Shown piece after piece: positions 8,058 to 17,112 of a DNA stretch of 64,000 nucleotides; the stretch's first letter is position 1, and each line of letters begins with the position of its first letter. Both the position numbers and the translations under genes were made by a program. The stretch is taken from positions 868,001 to 932,000 of the forward strand of contig CANLXA010000002.1 in assembly GCA_947494975.1 (NCBI GenBank), given 5' to 3'. This DNA is from an uncultured Roseicyclus sp. Lineage in GTDB: Bacteria > Pseudomonadota > Alphaproteobacteria > Rhodobacterales > Rhodobacteraceae. The notes below the pieces were generated by a model. It was not told the DNA's origin and did not search any database. It saw only the letters and a program-made list of their open reading frames with translations.

Positions 8058-9590
8058 TTAAAGTGATGCGAGCCGCACGGTCGCGCCGCTGAGCACGCCA
8101 TCTCCATTCAGGAAACCCGCATAGCGCTCGTCGGTCAGAAGGTCACGAAGATCGACGGCTTGACCATTCACATAGGCCGTGCGGCTGACCAGCCGGATGC
8201 CGTGGCTGTAATCGGCGTAGTAGGCGCCGTGGACGGTGGAGAGCGGCTGGATCGCCGCGCCATTGGTGCGGTGCCAACCGTAAATCGCGACGCGGCCGGG
8301 ATTGCGGCTGAGCCGGTTGGTCATGACGAGGTCCTTCTTGTGACCGGCCACCAACATGCCCGGGCGGGCCCCGGCCCGGGCGAATTGTGCATCCAGCGTC
8401 TCGTCATGGCGCACAAAATAGTTGGTCGAGGACATGGAGGAGCCGGGCGTCATCGGCGACGGCGCGATCCGCACATCGGCCTGACGGTAGATCGCATCGA
8501 CCATCGTGGTCGTCGGCAGCATCATGTCGAACGCGTCCGCCACGCGCAGGGCGGCGGGCAGGCCAAGCGGCACGCGGACATGGTCGGTATCCGAGCCGAT
8601 GGCGAGATAATCGGGCGTCACGCAGATCGTGACATCAACGGAGCGTCCACCAACCGTGCCGTTGAAAGTGACGGGCTGCAGATCGCGGATGAAATCGGGT
8701 ACGTTTCCGTTGAGCGCCTCTTGCACCAGCCGGTTGTCGCGTGCGGAGCCTGAGCCGTTGCCAACGGCGGCCATGACGGCGGAGCCGCTGGCTGCGCTTC
8801 CAGGACGCCGCGGGATGTCACGAGACAGGCGTGCGGAGCAGTCGCCGTTGCCGCCGCGCCCGCCAAAGAGCGTGCCGCGCGGGCTCTCCCCAACGCCGCC
8901 AAGCACTTCGGGCGCTTCGGCGCGGGCCACTTCGATGCTGAGATCCGCGGCGTCGGCTGCGACGCGCCGGACCAGCGCTTGCGGGCGCGCGGTTGGGCGC
9001 GGGCTGGCTGCGGCGAGAAGGGCAGAGGTTTGCGGCCCGGTCTCGGGATCGGGCCAGGCCGGTGTGGTTGTGCCGGGCCGTGCGGTGGGGCGCGGCATGG
9101 TCAGCGCACGTGCGGGCGTCATGCCACGGGCCATGGCCACGACTTCCAGTTCAGCGGCGGGGCGACGCACCGGCATCACAGGCGGGCTGCCCAGAACAAG
9201 CGTGAATGTACCCTCCCGGCGATCAGGGCCGGATATGGTGGAAGGGGCGGCGGCGATATCTGCGGTTTGAGGGGCCAGGGACGGGGCTGCGCGCACGCGC
9301 GGCCCATTATCGACAACGACGGATACGGTGGTATCGAACACCTCCGGACGGGGGTAGATGCGCCCGGCCGCCGGTTGCGGCGCCGGATCGGCGGCGGCCA
9401 GTTCATCTTGTGTGCCACGTTGCGCATCCATCACATTGGATGCCACGACATAGGTGCAGACCGACGATATCACGGACGAGGCCAACACCATCGCCAGCAC
9501 CCCGTTGGGTCGTTCGAAAAAGCCCAGACCCGTCCGGGCCTTACCCATGGAAAACTGCGCAATACCCTGCGCAAAACTTGTCCCGTTCAT
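8058..9590 (-). CDS. Membrane-anchored protein of unknown function
   Basis: About 510 residues. A short cytoplasmic N-terminus is followed by one transmembrane helix (LAMVLASSVISSVCTYVVA, near residues 33-51) and a long Pro/Ala/Thr-rich linker. A C-terminal globular domain of about 200 residues contains ICVTPDYLAIG, FVRHDETLDAQFARAG and a final TAYVNGQAVDLRDLL region. The topology suggests a periplasmic domain on a flexible tether. I recognise no family. The ATG at 9590 leads most directly to the helix; an in-frame ATG at 9620 is possible. Confidence 0.75.
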   Translation of the reverse strand: MNGTSFAQGIAQFSMGKARTGLGFFERPNGVLAMVLASSVISSVCTYVVASNVMDAQRGTQDELAAADPAPQPAAGRIYPRPEVFDTTVSVVVDNGPRVRAAPSLAPQTADIAAAPSTISGPDRREGTFTLVLGSPPVMPVRRPAAELEVVAMARGMTPARALTMPRPTARPGTTTPAWPDPETGPQTSALLAAASPRPTARPQALVRRVAADAADLSIEVARAEAPEVLGGVGESPRGTLFGGRGGNGDCSARLSRDIPRRPGSAASGSAVMAAVGNGSGSARDNRLVQEALNGNVPDFIRDLQPVTFNGTVGGRSVDVTICVTPDYLAIGSDTDHVRVPLGLPAALRVADAFDMMLPTTTMVDAIYRQADVRIAPSPMTPGSSMSSTNYFVRHDETLDAQFARAGARPGMLVAGHKKDLVMTNRLSRNPGRVAIYGWHRTNGAAIQPLSTVHGAYYADYSHGIRLVSRTAYVNGQAVDLRDLLTDERYAGFLNGDGVLSGATVRLASL

Positions 9591-9773
9591 GAGAACGCAC
9601 TGCCCCTTTGCGGCCGTCACGCGGTGCCCGCCGCGCTTAGTTGTCCCTCGTGGTCCATCAGCCCTATTGTGGAAGTGTTAAATTGGCAACAACACCACTT
9701 TCGATTTCTCGAATCTGTTGCAAGTTGCGCGGATTCTTGCCAGCCGAGCGTGTCGTCTCGGCGGCAATCCGTT

Positions 9774-10505
9774 CTACAACGATGTTTTCTTGAAGATCGG
9801 TTCCGGAATGTTCCGGATCACCGCCATCACGACCCGCCAGATCGGCCGGGTGTAGATGATGTTTTTCTGTTTTTCGACGGCTTTGAGAATCGCTGTGCCC
9901 ACCTCTTCGGGGTCGGCGGTGAGCGGCCCGGGCAGGTCCATGCCGTCCGTCATGGCGGTGCGCACGAAGCCGGGCAGCACCGTCACTACATGCACGCCCT
10001 TCCGAGCCAGCCGATTGCGCAGGCCCGACAGAAACGCGGTGAACCCGGCCTTGGCGGAGCCATAGACGTAGTTCGAGGCGCGCCCCCGGTCACCGGCGAC
10101 CGATGAGATGCCGACCAACGTGCCGGAGCCGCGGGCCTCCATCGCGTTGGCCAGGTGGGCGAGGATCGAGGCGGGGCCTTCGAAATTGGAACGGATCACC
10201 ATGGCCGCTCCCAAAGGGTCCGCCGCGCTTTGATCCTGGTCGCCCATGGCGCCCACGGCGCAGATGGCGATTTGCGGAAGGTCGAGCCCCTCGACAAAGG
10301 CGGCATGGGTGTCGGTGGCCAGCGCGTCGAAGGCGTGCAGCGTCACGTCGACGCCGTAGCGCGTACGCAGATCGTCGGCGTCATCGTCGAGCCGGTTGAT
10401 GTCGCGGGCGGCCAGTTGAATGGGATGCCCGGCCTCCGCAAAGCTGCGCGCGACGGCGCGGGCCATGCCCGATGTGGCACCAAGGATGAGGACGGGACCG
10501 CTCAT
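9774..10505 (-). CDS. Short-chain dehydrogenase, DprE2-like
   Basis: NAD(P)-dependent SDR oxidoreductase of 243 residues. It has the GATSGMARAVA nucleotide-binding motif, the catalytic serine in GISSVAGDRG and the YGSAK (Tyr-x-x-x-Lys) pair. It is the last gene of a coupled operon with a DprE1-like oxidase, GtrA and a UbiA-type prenyltransferase. In the mycobacterial pathway DprE2 reduces the 2'-keto intermediate made by DprE1 to yield polyprenyl-phosphoryl-arabinose; the same role is inferred here from context. The start overlaps the upstream stop by 4 bp. Confidence 0.88.
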   Translation of the reverse strand: MSGPVLILGATSGMARAVARSFAEAGHPIQLAARDINRLDDDADDLRTRYGVDVTLHAFDALATDTHAAFVEGLDLPQIAICAVGAMGDQDQSAADPLGAAMVIRSNFEGPASILAHLANAMEARGSGTLVGISSVAGDRGRASNYVYGSAKAGFTAFLSGLRNRLARKGVHVVTVLPGFVRTAMTDGMDLPGPLTADPEEVGTAILKAVEKQKNIIYTRPIWRVVMAVIRNIPEPIFKKTSL

Positions 10506-11803
10506 AAGCCCAACCTTTCGGATTGCAGAGACGTGAATTTTTCGGTGAGGCCCGCCTGCTTGCGCATCGCGGCAAAGGCCTCGGCGCGCGGATCGGCCTT
10601 GGCCACGGCCTCGGGCATCCGTGCATCCTTGGCGAGGTAGAATCGCCCGCCATGGGCCAGTGTGATCTGGTCGAGGGTCTGCATCAGGGCAAGGCTCCGT
10701 TCATTGGCCGGGAAGTCGAGGGCCAGCGTATAGCCGGGCATTGGGAAGGAAACATGGCCCGATTGCGGCCCGAAGCGTTTCAGCACCGACAGGACCGATC
10801 CGGTTTGCGCAGCCGCAATCGTGTCCATCAGCTCTTTCAGGCCCGCCGCGGCGGTTTCTTCGGGCAGGGCGCATTGGAACTGCACGAAGCCGTTGCGCCC
10901 GTAAAGCCGGTTCCAGTTGGCCAGCGCATCGAGCGGATAGAAGTAGCTGTCCCAATTCACCAGGCTGGTGCCTGCGCGTTTGGCACCGCGTCGCCAGTAG
11001 ATGCCGTTCATCGCCCTGAGCCACAGGCCCCGGAAGATGAAGGGCGGCGCACCGAAGGGGACGGGCAGCTTGCCTTTGCGGCGCACCTCAAGCGGGCGCC
11101 GATGCTCCGGCAATTCATCGGCGCGGGCATGCCGCCCCAGAAGCAGCAGGGAATGGCCGTGATGCGGTCCGTCGGAGCAATCGATCCAGGCGACGGAATA
11201 GGGGACGTCTTGCGTCTCCTCAAAGGCGTCCAAGGTCTCTTGCACCGATGTCAGCGCGCGGGTTTCCTGACTGATCCACGCCGTTTCCACCTGTCTTAAC
11301 CGGATCTGCGCGCGCAGGATCACGCCGGTCAGCCCCATGCCGCCGATGGTCCAATCATAAAGGTCATCGGAGGGCGTGACCCGTGTCACAGAGCCATCCG
11401 GCCCCATCAGGTCGATCCAGTCGACGCAGGAGCGGAACGAGCCGTCCAGGTGGTGGTTCTTGCCGTGCACATCGGCGGCGATCGCCCCGCCGAGGCTGAC
11501 ATATTTGGTGCCCGGCGTGACCCAGGGAAACCAGCCGCGCGGCAGGAACGTGTGAATGATGTCGCCCAGAAGCACCCCGGCCTCTGCCACCAGCACGCCG
11601 CCGTCGAAGGACAACATCCGGTCCATCCCGGTCATGTCCAATGTCTGGCCGGTATTCAGCGCCGCATCGCCATAGGCGCGCCCGTTGCCCCGCGCGATCA
11701 GCGGCGCGGCCTTAATGGCGGCGCGCACATCGGCCTCGGACCGGGCCGTCACGACCTTGCATTCCGCAAGCGGAAACCGGCCCCAACCGCCCAGACGCGT
11801 CAT
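10502..11803 (-). CDS. FAD-dependent oxidase, DprE1-like
   Basis: About 433 residues. An N-terminal PCMH-type FAD domain (IARGNGRAYGDAALN, then GTKYVSLGGAIAADVHGKNHH) is followed by an ALO/DprE1-like C-terminal domain. DprE1 oxidises the 2'-OH of decaprenyl-phosphoryl-ribose. The ATG at 11803 is preferred: the longer open frame upstream lies wholly inside the GtrA gene, and this start overlaps the GtrA stop (ATGA). Together with the SDR downstream it could epimerise a polyprenyl-phosphoryl sugar. Substrate identity is inferred, not shown. Confidence 0.88.
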   Translation of the reverse strand: MTRLGGWGRFPLAECKVVTARSEADVRAAIKAAPLIARGNGRAYGDAALNTGQTLDMTGMDRMLSFDGGVLVAEAGVLLGDIIHTFLPRGWFPWVTPGTKYVSLGGAIAADVHGKNHHLDGSFRSCVDWIDLMGPDGSVTRVTPSDDLYDWTIGGMGLTGVILRAQIRLRQVETAWISQETRALTSVQETLDAFEETQDVPYSVAWIDCSDGPHHGHSLLLLGRHARADELPEHRRPLEVRRKGKLPVPFGAPPFIFRGLWLRAMNGIYWRRGAKRAGTSLVNWDSYFYPLDALANWNRLYGRNGFVQFQCALPEETAAAGLKELMDTIAAAQTGSVLSVLKRFGPQSGHVSFPMPGYTLALDFPANERSLALMQTLDQITLAHGGRFYLAKDARMPEAVAKADPRAEAFAAMRKQAGLTEKFTSLQSERLGL

Positions 11804-12210
11804 GTGGCGCGCTCCGTGAAGACGAAGCGGCGGTCGAGCTGATACTTGGTGATGTAACCGATGCTCAGGCCGATAATGGCCCCAAGCTCCCGCGCGAAAT
11901 CGGTGTTCCAGATCAGCCAGAAGGCGGTTTCCGTTACCCAGAAGATTGCCGTCGTGACCACGCCCATCAGCGAATAGAGCCCGAATTGCCGCCCCTGCGC
12001 CGCCGTGCCCGCCGTCCGGTCGTAGAAAATCCATCTCTTGTCGAGGACGTATTTCACGACCAGCCCCGCCAGCGTTCCGACGCCAAGCGCGAGAGTGAAC
12101 CACAGCGCGGTCTCACCGCCCAGAAGAACCACCCGCTGCACCGCAAGGTTCACCACCACGGCGACAATCGCGAAGGCAACATAACGCGTGATCAACGTGG
12201 CACGGCTCAC
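11800..12210 (-). CDS. GtrA-family membrane protein (putative lipid-sugar flippase)
   Basis: About 136 residues with four hydrophobic segments and the family features KYVLDKRWIF and TKYQLDRRFVF (each Lys-Tyr with a basic-aromatic tail after a helix). The GTG at 12210 overlaps the upstream TGA, favouring coupling over a start at 12243. GtrA proteins are thought to move polyprenyl-phosphate-linked sugars across the inner membrane. Here it would fit flipping of the lipid-linked pentose made by its operon partners. Confidence 0.85.
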   Translation of the reverse strand: MSRATLITRYVAFAIVAVVVNLAVQRVVLLGGETALWFTLALGVGTLAGLVVKYVLDKRWIFYDRTAGTAAQGRQFGLYSLMGVVTTAIFWVTETAFWLIWNTDFARELGAIIGLSIGYITKYQLDRRFVFTERAT

Positions 12211-13784
12211 AGGACCATCGCTCCGGCCATGACGATCCCGCAAAACACGATGACGAGGCGCGAGGTGGAATTGGTAATCGAATACACCATGGGGTCGTCA
12301 TGCATCTCACCGCGATCGGCGACAAGCACCATTCGACTGATCCAGAAGATCAGAAGCGGGCAGATCCCCCACAGAAGCCACGGGGTGGAGAACTTCTCCT
12401 GCGTCGTCGGTTCATCCACGTAGAGCGCGAGGACCAGCACCGCGAGATAGCCCGAGGTGATCGCCATCTGGCTGATGATCCGGCGATCCGAAGGCAGGTA
12501 TCCGCGCCGCGACGTCTCGCGCCCGGCGGTTTCGGTATCGGTCAGTTCGGCCAGGCGCTTCACGGCAGCCAGCGCATAGAAGATGAACATCGAAAATGCC
12601 AGCAGCCAGACCGACAGGCCGGAGCCGATGGCCACGCCGCCCGCGATGATCCTGAGCGTGAAGAGAAACGCCAGAAGGCAGATATCAAGCATCGTGTGCT
12701 GCTTGAGCTTTACGGAATAAGCCACTGTCGCAGCGAAATAAAGTACGACCACCGCCAAGAGCGCGGGTGAAACCAGCACGGCCAGGATCAGCGCCGCCAA
12801 CAGCAAGATCGGGATCGCCAGGGTGCCGTGGGCCGTTGACAGGGCACCGGACGCGAAGGGCCGGTCGCGTTTGCGCGGATGGCTGCGATCATCCCGCAGG
12901 TCGAGCAGATCGTTGATCAGATAACCCGCCGATGCCGCGAGGCTGAGCGCGAAGAACGCGGCGATAATCGCGGCGAGGGCAAAAATTCCGCTGCCCGGCG
13001 CGGCGATCAGGGGAACAAGAACCAGCAGGTTCTTCAGCCATTGCTGCGGGCGGATGGCGCGAAGAAAGGCGCTGATCTCCCCCTCGCGATCGATATGCTC
13101 CGCCGGGATGGGGCCTGCGTCGAGCTTGCTTCGAACGTTTGCGCTGGCCCCCACGCTGATGGCCCGGCTCGCCCCGGCCCAAACCTCAAGATCCGCGGCG
13201 CTGGTGCCGATATAGGCGTATCCGCCGCGACCAAATTGTTCATCAAGCAGTTGAGCCTTGCCGCGCGCATCCAGATGGCGCGCCGCGTCCGAGCCGTGGA
13301 CCTCATCGAACAGGTCAAGATGGGCCGCCACCGCCTCCGCCACGGACTGGTCCGACACCGTCACCAGGGCGGTGCGCCCACCCTCGGCGCGCCAGCGGGC
13401 AAGGCGGTCCCGGATGGCTGCATCATAAGGTAATGTCGCCATATCCACCTGTGCGTACTCGGCCAGGCGTGCCTGAAGTGCAGCGCGGCCCTCCGGCAAA
13501 GACCTGATCGCGCGCAGGGTGCCCCACCCGTTCTGTGCCAACGCCGACCAAAGGCGTTCATGGAGCATGTCGGACTTCAGCAACGTGCCGTTCAGGCCCA
13601 CGACCAGAACGGGGCGCGTGGCCGGTGCCGCATCGGCGATATCGTCGGGCGTGTGGGTCAGGGTTCGGGCTCCGTGGAAATGCGTGGCAGAAGGTGCCTC
13701 AGCCCAAGGGGTTTTGGCCAGTGCTTTCTGATTTGCCCGCACCGGATCGCTATCGACAGGTCCGGACTTGCTGGCTATCGTCAT
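12207..13784 (-). CDS. HAD-like/UbiA fusion prenyltransferase, DPPR-synthase-like
   Basis: About 525 residues. The N-terminal third looks like a HAD hydrolase, but its first motif reads VVGLNGTL, so both catalytic aspartates of DxDGT are gone and it is probably inactive. The rest is a multi-pass UbiA domain with NDLLDLRDDRSHPRKRDRP, the metal and diphosphate-binding signature (NDxxDxxxD). In mycobacteria the related UbiA enzyme joins phosphoribosyl diphosphate to decaprenyl phosphate. It is first in a four-gene reverse operon. The ATG at 13784 lacks a clear ribosome-binding site and lies only 32 bp from the divergent forward gene. Confidence 0.85.
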   Translation of the reverse strand: MTIASKSGPVDSDPVRANQKALAKTPWAEAPSATHFHGARTLTHTPDDIADAAPATRPVLVVGLNGTLLKSDMLHERLWSALAQNGWGTLRAIRSLPEGRAALQARLAEYAQVDMATLPYDAAIRDRLARWRAEGGRTALVTVSDQSVAEAVAAHLDLFDEVHGSDAARHLDARGKAQLLDEQFGRGGYAYIGTSAADLEVWAGASRAISVGASANVRSKLDAGPIPAEHIDREGEISAFLRAIRPQQWLKNLLVLVPLIAAPGSGIFALAAIIAAFFALSLAASAGYLINDLLDLRDDRSHPRKRDRPFASGALSTAHGTLAIPILLLAALILAVLVSPALLAVVVLYFAATVAYSVKLKQHTMLDICLLAFLFTLRIIAGGVAIGSGLSVWLLAFSMFIFYALAAVKRLAELTDTETAGRETSRRGYLPSDRRIISQMAITSGYLAVLVLALYVDEPTTQEKFSTPWLLWGICPLLIFWISRMVLVADRGEMHDDPMVYSITNSTSRLVIVFCGIVMAGAMVL

Positions 13785-13816
13785 AGCGGTTGTTTTTGCT
13801 TGAGGATTTCCGCGAT

Positions 13817-15448
13817 ATGCCGCTGCCCATTGCTCTCCGTCCGTTCTGTGTGATCTCGGTTCTGGCGCTTTGCGCAAGTGGGGCCATTGCACAATCCGAT
13901 GACGGTGCAGCCGAGCGGGCCGCCGCCGCGGAAGAGGCGATTGCCGCGCTTCAGGCCCTGTCCAGTCCAGCGGAGACCGAAGAGGATGTGGCCGCGGAAC
14001 GTAGTGCCGCCGTGCAGGAGGCGCGCGCCGCGTTTGAGGCGCTTGCAGAGGCGTCGCTGGCCGAGGCTATTGCAGCAGCTGAGGCGGGGCCGTCCGAGGA
14101 AGAGTTGGCCGCTGGCCGCGCCGCGGCCGTTGCGGATGCCCGCGCGGCGTTTGCGGCTTTGACAGCGGAAGCCACTGCCCGTGCGGAACAAGAGGCCGCC
14201 GCAGCCCGCACGGCTGCTGTCGATGATGCCCGTGCCGCGTTCGAGGCATTGGCCGCCGAAGCCGCCGCCCGTGCTGAGGAAGAGGCCGCCGCCGCCCGGA
14301 CCGCCGCGGTTGATGATGCCCGCGCGGCGTTCGAGGCTCTGGCCGCCGAAGCCGCCGCCCGCGCGGAGGAAGAGGCCGCCGCCGCCCGCGCTGCAGCAGT
14401 TGCCGAGGCGCAATCCGCGTTTGCGGCGGTTGCCGCCGAGGCGGAGGCCCGCGCGGCAGCGCAGGCGGCCCTTGCGCAATGCATTGATCTGGCAGGAGAA
14501 CCCTCCGCCGAAAACTACCCGACAGAGGAGGCGCAGCGTGCGGCTTTGTCGGCGCTCCGCGATGCCTTGCCCGCCTGTCGCGCGGCGGCCGAGGCCCTGC
14601 CCGAGGAGGGCGCGCCGTTCTTCCATCTGGCTACCGCAGCCCAGGCCGCCGGGCGGCACCGCCGGGCGGTTCCGCTTTACGAGCAGGCCGCTGAAAACGG
14701 CGTCGCAGCGGCCCTGACGCGCTTGGGCGACTACCACAATTTCGGCCTGCGCCCGGTGCGGGAGGATGTGGAGGAAGCGGCGCGCCTCTACCGTGAGGCG
14801 GCCGAGGCAGGCGATCCCGCGGGCATGGCCACGCTGGGGTTCATGTACCGCCTTGGGCGCGGGGTGCCGCGTGATGCGGGCGAAATGGTGCGCCTGATGA
14901 CCATGGCCGCCGATGCAGGCTATCCGTTTGCGCAATTCAATCTCGGCCGCACCTTGTTGAACGGCGATGGAATCGCCGGTGGCTCCGACGAGGCGCTTGG
15001 CATTCCCGATCCTCGCCGCGCCGTGCCCTATCTGGTCGCCGCCGCGAATTCGGGAAATATGGAGGCTGTTCAGGATCTTATCAGCCTCTATTCAGATGGA
15101 GCAGAGGGTGTGCCCGCAAGCGATTTCCTGCGCGGGGGGTGGGTTGAACTGCTCGCCGAAGACGGTAATCCCGAGGGTATCGCGGCGCGCGCGTTCCTTT
15201 ATGAGCAGGGGATCGGGCGCGGGCGAAACCCGGAGCGGGCCGCTGCGGATTACGTTGCCGCGCTTGAAACCGGCGAGGTCGATGTGGACACGATGCGCGG
15301 CACGATCAATGGTCAGACGCCGCCCTGGGATCCCGAAACGGCAATCGCATTCCAGGAGATCCTTGCCGAACGGGGCCTCTACACCGCCGCGATTGACGGC
15401 GATATCGGCCCGCGGACCCGCGCCGCCGCCCGCGCCTTGGCCGAATGA
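13817..15448 (+). CDS. Exported Sel1-repeat protein with Ala-rich coiled coil
   Basis: About 543 residues. The start ATG at 13817 has GAGGA at 13802-13806. The signal peptide ends in GAIAQS. Residues ~30-220 are an Ala/Glu/Arg coiled coil with four 30-residue repeats (such as ARTAAVDDARAAFEALAAE). Residues ~260-460 contain Sel1-type repeats (AARLYREAAEAGDPAGMATLG). The C-terminus (FQEILAERGLYTAAIDGDIGPRTRAA) is a peptidoglycan-binding-1-like motif. It is probably a periplasmic scaffold that touches the cell wall. It is transcribed divergently from the prenyltransferase operon. Confidence 0.85.
   Translation: MPLPIALRPFCVISVLALCASGAIAQSDDGAAERAAAAEEAIAALQALSSPAETEEDVAAERSAAVQEARAAFEALAEASLAEAIAAAEAGPSEEELAAGRAAAVADARAAFAALTAEATARAEQEAAAARTAAVDDARAAFEALAAEAAARAEEEAAAARTAAVDDARAAFEALAAEAAARAEEEAAAARAAAVAEAQSAFAAVAAEAEARAAAQAALAQCIDLAGEPSAENYPTEEAQRAALSALRDALPACRAAAEALPEEGAPFFHLATAAQAAGRHRRAVPLYEQAAENGVAAALTRLGDYHNFGLRPVREDVEEAARLYREAAEAGDPAGMATLGFMYRLGRGVPRDAGEMVRLMTMAADAGYPFAQFNLGRTLLNGDGIAGGSDEALGIPDPRRAVPYLVAAANSGNMEAVQDLISLYSDGAEGVPASDFLRGGWVELLAEDGNPEGIAARAFLYEQGIGRGRNPERAAADYVAALETGEVDVDTMRGTINGQTPPWDPETAIAFQEILAERGLYTAAIDGDIGPRTRAAARALAE
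14102..14461 (+). repeat. Four tandem 90-bp units inside the Sel1 protein gene
   Basis: Units begin at 14102, 14192, 14282 and 14372, each 90 bp and coding 30 residues of the Ala/Glu/Arg coiled coil. The units at 14192 and 14282 are nearly identical in DNA and the outer two have diverged. Recent in-frame duplication is the likely origin, and copy number may vary between strains. Confidence 0.85.
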
Positions 15449-15481
15449 TCCGAATGAACGTCAGGCTGTAAGGCGCTGATA

Positions 15482-16066
15482 TTATTCAAGTTCGCCACGG
15501 TCCATCGCGTGGTAGTCGGCGTTCGGCATCATGTCCGACGCGATGGCGAAGCGGTTCGACATATTGAAGAAGGCGACGACGTCGGCGAGGTCGAAAATCT
15601 CGTCCTGCGACAGGCCGGCCTCGCGCAGGGCCGCGCGATCGGGCTCATCCACTTCCCAAGGTGTCGTGGTCAATTTCCACGCGAAATCGAGCATCGCCCG
15701 TTGCCGGGGCTCCAATTGCGCCACCCGGTAATTCATCACCAGCATCTCGCCCAGTTGCGGATCGCCCGACAGCGCCCGAACCGCCTGCCCATGGGCAACA
15801 AGGCAGTAGAAACAACGGTTTGCCGATGAGACGACCACGGCAACCATCTCCCGTTCCAGCTTGCTGAGGCCGGAGGGGGCGAGCATGAGCGTGTTGTAAT
15901 ACTGCCCAAACGCGCGAAGCTTGTCCTGATTGGCGGAGAAGGTGCGCAAGACGTTCGGGACCATGCCGAGCTTCTCCTGGCAGACCTCGAAATACCGCTT
16001 GGTATCTTCATCGAGGTTGTCGAAATCCGGCAGATCGTAAGTCGAAACATGGTCGGGCTGTGGCAT
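15482..16066 (-). CDS. Peroxidase-related enzyme (AhpD/CMD family)
   Basis: 194 residues, all helical, with the redox motif CFYC followed by LVAHG (about residues 86-94). This is the hallmark of AhpD-like alkylhydroperoxidase and carboxymuconolactone-decarboxylase proteins. Such proteins reduce peroxides through the two cysteines. It stands alone, converging on the Sel1 protein gene with a 33-bp gap. Confidence 0.88.
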   Translation of the reverse strand: MPQPDHVSTYDLPDFDNLDEDTKRYFEVCQEKLGMVPNVLRTFSANQDKLRAFGQYYNTLMLAPSGLSKLEREMVAVVVSSANRCFYCLVAHGQAVRALSGDPQLGEMLVMNYRVAQLEPRQRAMLDFAWKLTTTPWEVDEPDRAALREAGLSQDEIFDLADVVAFFNMSNRFAIASDMMPNADYHAMDRGELE

Positions 16067-16118
16067 GGGATCCTCCGCTATCGGCCCGAACGTGCCCGCT
16101 CGGGATGCCGATGTCCAC

Positions 16119-16982
16119 TCAGATCGGGGCGTCGATAGGGGCAGATTTCGCGTGGCGCTGCCGGTATCCGCGTGGAGTCGTTCCGTATTGTTCGCGGAAT
16201 AACTTATGGAAATAACTTAGGTTTTCGAAGCCGCAATCCTCGGCGACATTGGCGATGGGCTGGCTTGTGCCCGACAGCATCATGGCGGCGTGCTGGATGC
16301 GGATGCGGTTCACGTATTGGGTGGGAGAGAGGCCCAGATGGCGCCGGGCTTCGCGGCAGACATGGGCCTGCGAGCGGCCGGCGGCGGCGATCAGGCCCTC
16401 GGCGCCCTGGCGGAACACACGCGGCTCCCGCGCGGCATGGGCGGCGTGGATCAGCCAGGCCGGCGCCCGATCCTGGGCGCGGGCCGTGGCGTCGAGCACA
16501 TGGGTCATCATCGACAGGAGGAAATGCTCGATCATGGCGAGGCTTCGATGGCTCGATTGCAGGGCCAACATCGCGTTCACCGCCCGCTCTTTCTGAGGGC
16601 CGGCGAGGCGGATCGATGCGGGGAATTCCGCCTTGGTCCAGAAAAACTTTCCCTCCATATCAGCGGCGTACCGCTGAACAAGGTGATCTGCGGTTGGTTT
16701 GCGAAACATCACGTTCAGGATGCGGCCACCGGTGCCGGGGGCGGCTTGCAATGCGTGACGGTCGTGGGGGCGGATGAAGGCAAGGTGGCCGGGTTCCAGC
16801 AGTTCCTCCAACCCGTTGATCCAGTGATGGACTTGCCCCTGCTCCACCAGAAACAGCTCATAATAATCGTGGCTGTGTTCCAGAACCGGCGGCGTTTCAG
16901 GCAGGGTTTTTCGAATGAAATGAAAGGCATCGCCCGGCGGGAGATACGTATCAATTTTGAACACCTTCTGCGGTAAACGCAT
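16119..16982 (-). CDS. AraC-family transcriptional regulator
   Basis: 287 residues. The N-terminal cupin-like sensor (HSHDYYELFLVEQGQVHHWING) precedes a C-terminal double helix-turn-helix ending in the AraC signature (FENLSYFHKLFREQYGTTPRGYRQRH). It is divergent from the PhyH/ABC-importer/mannosidase cluster that starts at 17113. Regulators of this type often sense a sugar or small metabolite, so it is a good candidate controller of that cluster. Confidence 0.9.
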   Translation of the reverse strand: MRLPQKVFKIDTYLPPGDAFHFIRKTLPETPPVLEHSHDYYELFLVEQGQVHHWINGLEELLEPGHLAFIRPHDRHALQAAPGTGGRILNVMFRKPTADHLVQRYAADMEGKFFWTKAEFPASIRLAGPQKERAVNAMLALQSSHRSLAMIEHFLLSMMTHVLDATARAQDRAPAWLIHAAHAAREPRVFRQGAEGLIAAAGRSQAHVCREARRHLGLSPTQYVNRIRIQHAAMMLSGTSQPIANVAEDCGFENLSYFHKLFREQYGTTPRGYRQRHAKSAPIDAPI

Positions 16983-17112
16983 GGGAATAAGGGCTTTTCT
17001 GCACGTGCAAAGAGGCCATCATTATCAAGATAGTACATGTTTTCGTCAAGTCCGGGTCTGCCAAAGCCCTGAATGCCTGATCTATGGTTAACGGGTGACG
17101 GGGAGGGATGAG

